Assembly: GCA_965214285.1 (NCBI GenBank)
Contig: OZ243946.1
Span: 2,666,001 to 2,730,000, forward strand
DNA: 64,000 bases
Origin: G963422745 sp965214285
GTDB taxonomy: Bacteria; Actinomycetota; Acidimicrobiia; Acidimicrobiales; Aldehydirespiratoraceae
Direction of reading: 5' to 3'
The notes under the pieces are model-generated. The model was not told where the DNA came from and searched no databases. It saw only the letters and a list, made by a program, of their open reading frames with translations. The first letter of the stretch is position 1. Every line of letters starts with the position of its first letter. Below are positions 44,767-53,035 of this stretch, in pieces. The translations under genes and the position numbers were made by a program.

Positions 44767-45137
44767 AGCGGGTCGGGGGTGTAGCCGACGGCGTCGTGGA
44801 GCCGGCTGCGACGACCGTGCTGCGGCGGCGAGGCGCTGGCATCGTCGTCTGAGCCAGCTTCGCCCGCGGGCTCGTAGGTCACGCCGGCCACGATGCCCTC
44901 GGCCATGCCGTACAGCAGCGGCAGCGCCCCGGCGATGACCCCGCCGGTCTGGTTGATCTTCTCGACGCCCGGCTCGATCGCCTCGGCATCGGAGCGGATC
45001 TTCCACACGATCCGGGCGCAGTCCTCGAGCATCCCGGCAATGCGGGTGAGCTGACCGCCGACGATGTAGAGGTACACGGCCAGACCGGCGATGAACAGGC
45101 CGATCACCACCACCGAGAGCACAGTCAGCGTGGTCAT
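44763..45137 (-). CDS. Small membrane protein 5 of the post-coxG array
   Basis: A 124-residue protein with one N-terminal membrane span (about 3-28, TLTVLSVVVIGLFIAGLAVY) and a cytoplasmic or extracytoplasmic tail. The tail has a helical stretch (LTRIAGMLEDCARIVWKIRS) and a disordered His/Arg-containing end. It starts at ATG 45137, overlapping the previous gene's stop (ATGA). It is the last of five similar genes after coxG. I recognise no family beyond a loose likeness to DUF948-type membrane helices. Confidence 0.65.
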   Translation of the reverse strand: MTTLTVLSVVVIGLFIAGLAVYLYIVGGQLTRIAGMLEDCARIVWKIRSDAEAIEPGVEKINQTGGVIAGALPLLYGMAEGIVAGVTYEPAGEAGSDDDASASPPQHGRRSRLHDAVGYTPDPL

Positions 45138-45418
45138 GACCGCACCTTGTCGAGCACACGGCCCAGGAACAGGTGATGCTCGAGGCCCTCGGCGAGCACG
45201 GCGTCGACCCCGGCGGCCGTCTCGGCGATCAGGGCGGTGTCGGCAGTGTTGGCGGCGGCCTGCTCCAGGTTGTCGCGGATCGATGCCACCCGTCGCTCGA
45301 TGCGGGCGACCAGCAGCACCAGCATGGTGAGAGCGACCACCACCACCAGCACCACCGCGAAGCCGCCGATCACCGCACCCCACCAGAGGCCTTCCTGGGT
45401 GTCTGTCAGTGCCAGCAT
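45134..45418 (-). CDS. Small membrane protein 4 of the post-coxG array
   Basis: A 94-residue protein with one membrane span (about 12-40, rich in Val/Leu/Gly) followed directly by a basic patch (ARIERRV) and a long amphipathic helix (IRDNLEQAAANTADTALIAE). The ANTA stretch also occurs in the neighbour at 45420, indicating common origin. Its gene overlaps the next one by ATGA. Function unknown; single-span with a probable coiled coil. Confidence 0.65.
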   Translation of the reverse strand: MLALTDTQEGLWWGAVIGGFAVVLVVVVALTMLVLLVARIERRVASIRDNLEQAAANTADTALIAETAAGVDAVLAEGLEHHLFLGRVLDKVRS

Positions 45419-45419
45419 C

Positions 45420-45686
45420 TCAGCCCCCCAGCCTGTTGCGGCCGCGTCTGAGCCCGGCCACGATCGCCTCCGCGGAGGCGATGGTGGTGTTCAGCTCGTC
45501 CAGGGCGGCGGTGTTGGCGACCGCATCGCCGAGCGCGGCGTCTATCTGAGCGGCCCGCTCGCCGATGCTGCGGGCCAACAGCAGGATCGGCACGACCAGG
45601 GCAACCACCACCAGCACCACGGCGATGCCGATCACGTAGCCGACCGCCCAGCCGGTCGTCGAGCCTTCGGCGAGTATCAACAGCAC
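45420..45686 (-). CDS. Small membrane protein 3 of the post-coxG array
   Basis: An 88-residue protein with a membrane span (about 12-40) and an amphipathic helix (SIGERAAQIDAALGDAVANT) with the same layout as the 45134 gene. It ends in a basic GLRRGRNRLGG tail. One base separates its stop from the next start codon, so the array is tightly packed. Confidence 0.65.
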   Translation of the reverse strand: MLLILAEGSTTGWAVGYVIGIAVVLVVVALVVPILLLARSIGERAAQIDAALGDAVANTAALDELNTTIASAEAIVAGLRRGRNRLGG

Positions 45687-45695
45687 AGCTCCTCC

Positions 45696-45923
45696 TCAGA
45701 TCGAATCGCAGAAGTCGCGGACCGGCTTCAGGCTGGCGTTGACCGACGGCAGCGCGGTCGGCACGGTCGAGGTCTTGTCGGCGATCACCTGAACGCCGCC
45801 GACGACCTGTTCGAGCGTGCGGTCCACGGCGCGCAGGTGCAGCACCACCCGCAGCAGGCCGATGGCGGCCGCGGCGATTATCAGGGCGGCGATGATCACG
45901 GTCACCCAGGCGACTAGCGGCAT
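45696..45923 (-). CDS. Small membrane protein 2 of the post-coxG array
   Basis: A 75-residue protein: membrane span at about 4-28 (VAWVTVIIAALIIAAAAIGL) and a tail with LRAVDRTLEQVVGGVQVIAD. The tail ends with a single Cys (FCDSI). A good Shine-Dalgarno-like AAAGGAGC lies upstream of its ATG at 45923. Same architecture as its neighbours; function unknown. Confidence 0.6.
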   Translation of the reverse strand: MPLVAWVTVIIAALIIAAAAIGLLRVVLHLRAVDRTLEQVVGGVQVIADKTSTVPTALPSVNASLKPVRDFCDSI

Positions 45924-45947
45924 GGCTTGCTCCTTTTCCCTAGCTCC

Positions 45948-46199
45948 CTAGCCCAGCAGCTTCCCGACCGAGCCGGCGTAGCGGACCGCGCCGTCGGCGA
46001 CGTCCGAGACCGTGCTGTCGGTCACCGCCAGCAGGTCCGGCGTGGTGTCGAGCTCGCCGATCACGGCCACTCCCCCGGCGAGGATGTCGTCGGAGGCCTT
46101 GCGGATCCGCTCCAGGGCGGCCAGCACCCGATTCAGCAGCACCAGCGCCACCGGCACCACCGCCAGCAGCAACACCAGGTTTCCGATCCACCAGAGCAT
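45948..46199 (-). CDS. Small membrane protein 1 of the post-coxG array
   Basis: An 83-residue protein starting MLWWIGNLVLLLAVVPVALV, one membrane span at about 2-24, then a helix LERIRKASDDILAGGVAVIG and a Gly/Ser tail. It begins 10 bases after coxG ends, with GAGG before the ATG. It is the first of five. Position suggests a link with CoxG-mediated membrane attachment of CO dehydrogenase, but this is inference. Confidence 0.65.
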   Translation of the reverse strand: MLWWIGNLVLLLAVVPVALVLLNRVLAALERIRKASDDILAGGVAVIGELDTTPDLLAVTDSTVSDVADGAVRYAGSVGKLLG

Positions 46200-46209
46200 C
46201 AGAGCCTCC

Positions 46210-46797
46210 TCACACAGCCTCGGGCGAATAGGGCATCAGAAAACGGCGGCACATCCGCGACAGGGCCATGCCCAGCGCCCGCAGGCCGATGGCCAGCCCG
46301 CCCGCAGAGCCGCCCGAAGCGGCGACGGCGGCAGGGTCTTGACCCGCGGCGACCGCTGCGAGCCGCCCGGCGACGTTTTGAGCGAAGTCGTCGAGCAGCA
46401 CGGCGGTGATGTCGGCGATCAGGCCTCGCCCGTACTGGGCGGCAGGGCCCGAGAGCTGCAGATCCATGGCCACCTCCACCATGGTGCCGGACCCGGTGCT
46501 CTGCAGGGCCGCCTGAAGCAGCAGCGTCGCCTGGCCTCGGCCCTTGCGGTCCGCGCCGGAGGCCTCCACGTCGATCTTGTGCTGTTCGCTGTCACGGCTG
46601 ACGATGCGGGCCTCGCCGTCGAAGTGCAGCTTCACGGGTCCGAGGCCGATGGCGACCTCGCCGCCGTAGTGGTCCTCGGCGAGCTGCTCGGAGAGCTCGG
46701 CGCCGGGCAGGCAGGCGGCCACCTGGGGGATGTCGTCGAAGAACTCCCAGACCTCGCCCAGCGGCCGGTCCACGTCGAAAGCGCTGGCGATCTTCAT
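46210..46797 (-). CDS. coxG: CoxG-type SRPBCC protein
   Basis: A 195-residue protein of the CoxG family. Residues 1-145 form the SRPBCC/START-like domain (FDVDRPLGEVWEFFDDIPQVAACLPGAEL is the family's opening pattern). A C-terminal helical segment after an Ala/Gly linker (LAIGLRALGMALSRMCRRFL) could contact the membrane. In Oligotropha CoxG recruits CO dehydrogenase to the cytoplasmic membrane. The start overlaps the upstream XdhC-YHS stop (ATGA, 46794-46797). Confidence 0.85.
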   Translation of the reverse strand: MKIASAFDVDRPLGEVWEFFDDIPQVAACLPGAELSEQLAEDHYGGEVAIGLGPVKLHFDGEARIVSRDSEQHKIDVEASGADRKGRGQATLLLQAALQSTGSGTMVEVAMDLQLSGPAAQYGRGLIADITAVLLDDFAQNVAGRLAAVAAGQDPAAVAASGGSAGGLAIGLRALGMALSRMCRRFLMPYSPEAV

Positions 46798-47801
46798 AAC
46801 GCCGCTCCCCGCTCGGCAGCCTGATCGGCGCCCGTCTCGGCGGCGCCCTCGGCAGCGACCATCTCAGCAGCCGGATCAGCCCCGTGCTGCGCGGCATAAG
46901 CCGTCCGGCAGCCTGCGCAGCAGAAGTAGAACACCTCGCCGTCGAGCTCCAGCGGATGGGCGTCGGGGCCGGGCTGCACGGTCATGCCGCACACCGGGTC
47001 GACAGCGCTCACCGACTCGGAGGCCTCGGCCCGCACCGGCACGGCGAACGCCCCGGCGGCGCGCAGGCGCACCAGTTCGGCCAGCACCGCCACCGCCGTC
47101 TCCTTGTGGGTGGTGCTGCCGAGGTCGAGCCCGGCCGGGATGCGCACGCCATCTGCCTGGCCCGCGGAGATGCCGTTGGCCAGCAGATGCGCTCGCAGGC
47201 CCTCGCCGCGCCGCGCCGAGGCGACCACGCCCACATAGGCGGGCGACGCCTTCAGGGCACGCAGCAGCAGATCCTCATCGCCGTGGCCCTGGGTGGCGAC
47301 CACCACGATCGAGCGCTCGCTCAGCAGCCCCTCGCTGAACTCGCCGCCGTCGACGAGCTCGGCGTTCCAGTCGAGCTGCTCGGCGAGGGCGACCAGGGTG
47401 ACGGCCATCGGCGAGCTGCCGACGACCACGAGATGAGGCACGGCCACGACCGGCTCCAGGTAGATCTGCAGAGCGCCCTCGCTCTGACACGACATGGGCA
47501 CGGACACGGCGCCCGCGGGCAGGTCGCCGAAGCGCTCGGCGTGACCAAGCGCCAGCAGCCGGGGGCTGCCCGACTCCAGCGCCGCGATGGCCTCACGGAT
47601 GAAGACCGGCTCGGCGCATGCGCCGCCGATCCAGCCGTGGATGTCGCCCGATGCGGTGTAGATGGCCCGCGAGCCCTGCTGCCCCGACGACGGCCCTTCG
47701 CGCCACACGACCGTAGCCAGCACGAAGGCCTCGCCGCTGCGGGCCAGCTCGACGGCGCGCTCCAGCACGCCCCAGCCCTCCGGCGGGCGCTGCGCGCTCA
47801 C
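46794..47801 (-). CDS. XdhC-family accessory protein fused to a YHS domain
   Basis: A 335-residue protein with three parts: the XdhC N-terminal domain (VLATVVWREGPSSGQQGSRA, GWIGGACAEP, SCQSEGALQIYLEP), the Rossmann-like XdhC_C domain (VVVGSSPMAVTL, ATQGHGDEDLLLRAL, YVGVVASARRGEGLRAHL) and a YHS domain (DPVCGMTVQP...FYFCCAGCR, about 270-310) with CxxC-type cysteines likely to hold copper or another metal. XdhC proteins mature molybdenum hydroxylases; the CO dehydrogenase also needs copper, so a fused metal-binding YHS domain fits. It lies 10 bases after coxL. Confidence 0.85.
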   Translation of the reverse strand: MSAQRPPEGWGVLERAVELARSGEAFVLATVVWREGPSSGQQGSRAIYTASGDIHGWIGGACAEPVFIREAIAALESGSPRLLALGHAERFGDLPAGAVSVPMSCQSEGALQIYLEPVVAVPHLVVVGSSPMAVTLVALAEQLDWNAELVDGGEFSEGLLSERSIVVVATQGHGDEDLLLRALKASPAYVGVVASARRGEGLRAHLLANGISAGQADGVRIPAGLDLGSTTHKETAVAVLAELVRLRAAGAFAVPVRAEASESVSAVDPVCGMTVQPGPDAHPLELDGEVFYFCCAGCRTAYAAQHGADPAAEMVAAEGAAETGADQAAERGAAL

Positions 47802-47811
47802 GGGCGGCGCC

Positions 47812-50193
47812 TCACGGGTCGGTCCTCACCGGCGGCGCGCCGGAAACGTCGGCACCCGTGGTCAGCGCCTCGTACACCCGGTCCGGCAGCAGCGGCATGT
47901 CGATGTTGCGCGACCCGCTGCCCGCCAGGGCGTTCATCACGGCGTTCACGAACGCCGCGGGGCCGCCGACGGTGGCGCACTCGCCGATGCCCTTGGCGCC
48001 GATCGGATGGTGCGGGCAGGGCGTGACCACCTCGTGCAGCTCGAAGCCGGGCGTCTCCCAGGCAGTCGGCAGCAGGTAGTCCATGTAGTTCGAGCCGATG
48101 CAGTTGCCGTCGTCGTCGAAGGTGATGAACTGCATGTTGGCCATGGCGTAGGCCTCGGTGAGCCCGCCCATGATCTGGCCCTCCACGATCATCGGGTTGA
48201 TGCGCACCCCGCAGTCGTCCACGGCCACCACCCGCAGCACGTCCCACACCCCGGTCAGCGGGTCGACCTCCACGGTGGCGATGTAGCAGGCGAACGGCCA
48301 GGTGAGGTTCGGCGGGTCGTAGTAGGCGTTGTTCTCCAGGCCGGGCTCCATGCCGTCGGGCACGTTGCTGTAGGCGGCCATGGCGCACTCCTGGATGGTG
48401 ACGCCGCGCTCGGGGGCGCCGCGCACCGCGAAGCGGCCCAGCTCCCAGTCGAGATCCTCCTCGGACACCTCCAGCAGGTGCGCCGCGATCTTGCGGGCCT
48501 TGGCGCGGATCTTGCGAGACACCATCGACACGGCCGCCCCGGCGACCGGCGTGCTGCGCGAGGCGTAGGTGCCCATGCCGAACGGGGCGGTGTCGGTGTC
48601 GCCCTCCTCGACCACGATGTCGTCCGCGGGGATGCCGAGCTCGTGCGCCACGATCTGCGCCCAGGTGGTCTCGTGCCCCTGGCCCTGGGTCTTGGCGCCG
48701 GTGCGCAGGATCGCCTTGCCGGTCATATGGACCCGCAGCTCCGCCGAGTCGAACATCTTGATGCCCAGGATGTCGTACTCGCGGCTGTTGCCCGCGCCCA
48801 GCGGCTCGGTCATCGTGGAGATGCCGATGCCCAGCAGCCTGCCCCGCTCGGCGGCTGCGGCCTTCTGGGCCATGAAGTCGCCGTAGCCGATGGCCTCGAG
48901 GCCCATGTCCAGGCACTTGGCGTACTGGCCGGAGTCGGTCAGGAAGCCGAACGGCGTGCGGTGCGGGAAGTCGTCGTCTCGCACCAGGTTGACCCGGCGG
49001 AACTCGGCCTGGTCCATGCCCAGGTCGTCCGCGGCGGCGTGAACCATGCGCTCCTGGAAGTACATGGCCTCGGTCACCCTGAACGAGCAGCGATAGGCCA
49101 CCCCGCCGGGCGCCTTGTTGGTGTAGACGCCCCGGGCCGTGAGATGCGCGGCGGGTATGTCGTAACAGGCAAACGCCGAGTGCATCAGGCCGATCTTGAA
49201 CTTCGACGGCTGGGCGTCGGAGAAGAAGGCGCCGTGGTCGGAGTCGGTGTGCATGCGCACGCCGAGGATGCGGCCGTCGGAGCGCAGCGCCATCTCGCCC
49301 TGCAGATAGATGTCGCGCCCGAAGCCGGTCGAGATCAGGTTGCCGGTCTTGTCCTCGATCCACTTGACGGGGCGCTCCAGCAGGATCGACGCCAGGATCG
49401 AGGCCACGTAGCCGGGATACACCGGCACCTTGTTGCCGAAGCCGCCGCCGAGGTCCGGCGAGACGATGCGGATCATGTGCTCGGGCAGCTCGGCCACCAG
49501 CGCCACCGCGGCGCGGATGATGTGCGGCGCCTGGGTGGTCATGTAGACGGTGAGCTTGGAGGTGGCCCGGTCGAAGTCGGCGATCGACCCGCAGGTCTCG
49601 ATCGGGCTGGGGTGCGAGCGCGGGTAGTGCAGGCTCAGCTTGGAGACCACGTCGGCCGCCGCGAACGCCCGGTCGGTGCCTTCGCGGTCGCCGACCTCCC
49701 AGTCGAACACCACGTTGTCGTCCTGGCCGACCTTGTCGTCTCGGATCAGCGGGGCGCCGTCGGCGAGCGCCTGGTCGGGGTTGACGATCGGCGGCAGCGG
49801 CTCGTAGTCGACGACGATCGCCTCGCAGCCGTCCTTGGCGACATAGGGGTCGTCCGCGATCACGCAGGCGACCTCCTGGCCCTGGAAACGCACCTTGTCG
49901 GTGGCCAGCACGGCCTGAGTGTCATAGGACAGGGTCGGCATCCAGGCCAGGTTGCGGGCGGCCATCATCTCGCCGGTGAGCACCAGGCGCACGCCCGGTA
50001 TCGCCCAGGCGGCGTCGGTGTCTATGGAGCGGATCCTGGCATGCGCCAGCGGGCTGCGCAGGATCTCCATGTGCAGCATGCCCGGCAGGGCGATGTCGTC
50101 GACGTAGTTGCCCTTGCCGCGGATGAAGCGGTTGTCCTCCACCCGGCGACGGCTGGCGCCGAGCCCGCCGATCTTGATCTCGTCGAGACTCAT
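47812..50193 (-). CDS. coxL: Aerobic CO dehydrogenase large subunit, form I
   Basis: A 793-residue molybdenum-copper subunit that oxidises CO to CO2 in aerobes. The active-site loop is AYRCSFR (366-372, Cys369), the hallmark of form I enzymes; form II xanthine-dehydrogenase-like relatives have AYxGAGR. The base-catalytic Glu is in GAKGIGE near the C-terminus. Cofactor-binding stretches such as GGGFGNKVPVYPGY and TKTQGQGHETTWAQI are present. I prefer ATG 50193 (MSLDEIKIGG) to an in-frame ATG 27 bases upstream because it follows the coxS stop by one base. Subunit order coxM-coxS-coxL matches known operons. Confidence 0.93.
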   Translation of the reverse strand: MSLDEIKIGGLGASRRRVEDNRFIRGKGNYVDDIALPGMLHMEILRSPLAHARIRSIDTDAAWAIPGVRLVLTGEMMAARNLAWMPTLSYDTQAVLATDKVRFQGQEVACVIADDPYVAKDGCEAIVVDYEPLPPIVNPDQALADGAPLIRDDKVGQDDNVVFDWEVGDREGTDRAFAAADVVSKLSLHYPRSHPSPIETCGSIADFDRATSKLTVYMTTQAPHIIRAAVALVAELPEHMIRIVSPDLGGGFGNKVPVYPGYVASILASILLERPVKWIEDKTGNLISTGFGRDIYLQGEMALRSDGRILGVRMHTDSDHGAFFSDAQPSKFKIGLMHSAFACYDIPAAHLTARGVYTNKAPGGVAYRCSFRVTEAMYFQERMVHAAADDLGMDQAEFRRVNLVRDDDFPHRTPFGFLTDSGQYAKCLDMGLEAIGYGDFMAQKAAAAERGRLLGIGISTMTEPLGAGNSREYDILGIKMFDSAELRVHMTGKAILRTGAKTQGQGHETTWAQIVAHELGIPADDIVVEEGDTDTAPFGMGTYASRSTPVAGAAVSMVSRKIRAKARKIAAHLLEVSEEDLDWELGRFAVRGAPERGVTIQECAMAAYSNVPDGMEPGLENNAYYDPPNLTWPFACYIATVEVDPLTGVWDVLRVVAVDDCGVRINPMIVEGQIMGGLTEAYAMANMQFITFDDDGNCIGSNYMDYLLPTAWETPGFELHEVVTPCPHHPIGAKGIGECATVGGPAAFVNAVMNALAGSGSRNIDMPLLPDRVYEALTTGADVSGAPPVRTDP

Positions 50194-50194
50194 C

Positions 50195-50833
<639 letters not shown>

Positions 50834-50834
50834 G

Positions 50835-51707
50835 TCAGGCCGCCTCCTGCTGGCTTTGCGATATGCGCCCGAGGATGCGCTGCACGAACGTGGCCACCAC
50901 GTGGCGCTTGTACTCGGCGCTGCCCCGGTGGTCCGAGCGCGGCTTGGCGGCCTCGGCGGCGAGCCTGGCCGCCTCGGCCACGGACTCCGCGTCGAGGCTG
51001 CTGCCGGTGATCGCCTGGGCTGCCTCGGCGGCGTCGATGGTGACAGGGCCGACCCCGGTGAGCCCGATCCCGGCGCGTGCCACGCCGGCGCCTGCCATCT
51101 CCAGCGAGACCGCCACGCCGACGGTGGCGAAGTCGCCGACCCTGCGCTCCAGCTTCAGATAGCCCCCGGCACGGCTGCCCTGCGAGGCGGGCACCACCGC
51201 CTCCACGGCGATCTCGGCAGGGGCCAGCACCGTCTCGAACGGGCCTGCGACCAGATCGGCCACGGCGATGCTGCGCGAGCCGCCGGGGCCGACCGCTGTG
51301 AGCGAGCCGCCGAGGGCCACCATCACCGACGCCCAGTCGCCCTGCGGGTCGGCATGGCACAGCGAGCCGACCAGGGTGCCCCGGGTGCGCACGATCGGAT
51401 CCGCGATCAGCGGGGCAGCGGCTGCGATGGTGGGCTGAAGCGCCGGCAGCGTCTGTGACTTCTCGAGCTGCACGTGACGGCACAGCGCCCCGATGCGACA
51501 GCTCCCGTCGGCCTCCGCTCGGTGCTCGTCGAGGCCTGCGATGTTGTTGATGTCGACGAGCATCTCGGGCGCCGCGAAGCGCAGCTTCATCATGGGGATG
51601 AGGCTCTGGCCTCCGGCGAGGATCTTGGCGTCGGGGTTGGCGGCCAGCAAGGCGACGGCCTCGTGGATCGAGGCGGGGGCCTCGTAGCGGAATCGGGGCG
51701 GGTACAT
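50835..51707 (-). CDS. coxM: CO dehydrogenase FAD subunit
   Basis: A 290-residue flavoprotein subunit. The FAD motifs are AGGQSLIP (31-38) and TRGTLVGSLCHADPQGD (from 108). The C-terminal domain starts near 175 (GGYLKLERRVGDFATVGVAV). It receives electrons from CoxS and hands them to the quinone pool. It follows the small leader gene by 3 bases (TGAgcgATG). Confidence 0.92.
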   Translation of the reverse strand: MYPPRFRYEAPASIHEAVALLAANPDAKILAGGQSLIPMMKLRFAAPEMLVDINNIAGLDEHRAEADGSCRIGALCRHVQLEKSQTLPALQPTIAAAAPLIADPIVRTRGTLVGSLCHADPQGDWASVMVALGGSLTAVGPGGSRSIAVADLVAGPFETVLAPAEIAVEAVVPASQGSRAGGYLKLERRVGDFATVGVAVSLEMAGAGVARAGIGLTGVGPVTIDAAEAAQAITGSSLDAESVAEAARLAAEAAKPRSDHRGSAEYKRHVVATFVQRILGRISQSQQEAA

Positions 51708-51710
51708 CGC

Positions 51711-51956
51711 TCAGCCCTCGGGGTCGGGCACGGCGCGGGGCATGGAGTCGGCGTCGGGGTCGGGGCGGCGCTGTTGGTGCGGGGGCCACGGGCCCTGGAC
51801 GGGCTGGCCGGCCACCTTGAGATGGTCGATGAGCTGCGGCCAGGCCCACACCGTGGGCGACGGGCCTTCCTTGGGCGTGTTCTCGATCACCTCGTACAGG
51901 CGCGGATTTGCTGCGCTGTGCCCGGATGTCTCGATCGCCATGACCACCCCCGTCAT
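51711..51956 (-). CDS. Small hypothetical protein heading the cox operon
   Basis: An 81-residue protein (or 76 residues from the ATG at 51941) immediately upstream of coxM. It reads ANPRLYEVIENTPKEGPSPT then VWAWPQLIDHLKVAGQPVQG and a Pro/Arg/Asp tail. I do not recognise the family. The tight spacing to coxM (3 bases) and a plausible promoter upstream support it as the first gene of the structural operon. It has no Cys, membrane span or signal peptide. Confidence 0.6.
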   Translation of the reverse strand: MTGVVMAIETSGHSAANPRLYEVIENTPKEGPSPTVWAWPQLIDHLKVAGQPVQGPWPPHQQRRPDPDADSMPRAVPDPEG

Positions 51957-52003
51957 CGTGCTTGCCGGCTGTGCTGTAGGTGCAGCCGAGCGGCTTCGAT
52001 GCG

Positions 52004-52033
52004 AACCTAGCACCCTCGCTCGCCTCGCCACAA
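52004..52033 (-). promoter_or_regulatory. Putative promoter of the cox structural operon
   Basis: On the minus strand TTGTGG (52033-52028), an 18-base spacer and TAGGTT (52009-52004) lie about 45 bases before the leader-gene ATG. Assigned by eye. Confidence 0.35.
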
Positions 52034-52072
52034 TCGCGGGTCGCGGGCGGCCGGCCACGGCGCTCAGGCTGC

Positions 52073-52894
52073 TCAGACGGTGATCGTGGTGCCGTCGTCG
52101 CCGATCACGATCTCGCCGTCGAAGTGCCCTGCTGCCCTGGCGATCCACTCCGGGTACTGCTCGGGCGCAGGGGCGGGGACCATGTGCGTCAGCGCCAGCC
52201 GCTTGGCGCCTACGCGGGCCGCCGTCTGGGCCGCTTGGGTCACCCCCGAGTGGTAGTCGAGGATGTCCTGGAACATCTCGTTGGGCACCAGTTCGACGAG
52301 GTCGCGCCGGATCACCGTCTGCACGTAGACGTCGGCGCCGGCGGCCAGCTCGTCGACGCCGGCGCAGGGGATCGTGTCGCCGACCAGCGCGGCGACGCTG
52401 CCGTCGTGGCTGAGGCGGTAGCCGATGGTGGGGCGCGCCGGCGAGTGCTCGGTGGCCGCCGTGGTCACGGCCACGTCGCCGACCGCGAACACGTCGCCGG
52501 GACCGAGCTCGGTCACCTCGACCTGCGGGCCGACGCTGAGCGCGTCGTGGTGCTCGATGCGGTAGCCGATGTCGGCCTCGAGCGCCGAGAGCTGGCGTTG
52601 CACGAACTGGTCGGTCCCGGGCGGACCCCAGATGCGCAGCGCGGCGTTGCCCGCCGTCATCACCCAGTGGGTGGTGATCACGTCGTTGAGGGCGCAGATG
52701 TGGTCGCTGTGCAGGTGGGTGATCAGCACCCCGGCCAGGAATGCGGGCAGCGAGCCGGCCGCGGTCATGCGCATCACCACGCCGCGGCCTGCGTCGACGA
52801 GGATGTGGGTGTCGCCGGCCTTGACCAGCGTCGACGGCCCTGCCCGGTCGGCATCGGGCAGCGGCGAGCCTGTGCCCGTCAGCACTACGTCCAT
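52073..52894 (-). CDS. Metallo-beta-lactamase-fold hydrolase (RNase Z-like)
   Basis: A 273-residue MBL-fold protein. The metal motif is THLHSDH, the N-terminal pattern VLTGTGSPLPDADRAGPSTLV is typical of the RNase Z/arylsulfatase-like branch, and further metal ligands are probably in GDTIPCAG and LTHMVPAP. The branch includes tRNA 3'-processing enzymes as well as many hydrolases of unknown substrate; this one lacks the long exosite arm, so a metabolic hydrolase is more likely. It is third in a leftward group after a zinc alcohol dehydrogenase and a selenoprotein. Its start codon lies at the edge of a 47-bp tandem repeat. Confidence 0.8.
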   Translation of the reverse strand: MDVVLTGTGSPLPDADRAGPSTLVKAGDTHILVDAGRGVVMRMTAAGSLPAFLAGVLITHLHSDHICALNDVITTHWVMTAGNAALRIWGPPGTDQFVQRQLSALEADIGYRIEHHDALSVGPQVEVTELGPGDVFAVGDVAVTTAATEHSPARPTIGYRLSHDGSVAALVGDTIPCAGVDELAAGADVYVQTVIRRDLVELVPNEMFQDILDYHSGVTQAAQTAARVGAKRLALTHMVPAPAPEQYPEWIARAAGHFDGEIVIGDDGTTITV

Positions 52895-53015
52895 GCGATG
52901 TCGCCTGCCTTGCTTCCTGCGGTCACGCTCATCGGGGTCATGCGATGTCGCCTGCCCTGTCTCTTGCGGTCACGCTCATCGGGGTCATGCGATGTCGCCT
53001 GCCTTGTTTCTTGGT
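52892..53015 (-). repeat. 47-bp tandem repeat upstream of the MBL gene
   Basis: Copies begin at 52892 and 52939, with a partial third copy at 52986. On the minus strand each carries GCAGGCGACATCGCATG, so the start region of the hydrolase gene is present three times. The two spare starts give only short peptides (MTPMSVTA...). Confidence 0.85.
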
Positions 53016-53035
53016 GCTGGCCTGGGCCTGGGTGG

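Noticed and set aside
47812..50193. Form II (xanthine-dehydrogenase-like) assignment of CoxL
   Set aside because: The active-site loop is AYRCSFR, the form I motif, not AYxGAGR.
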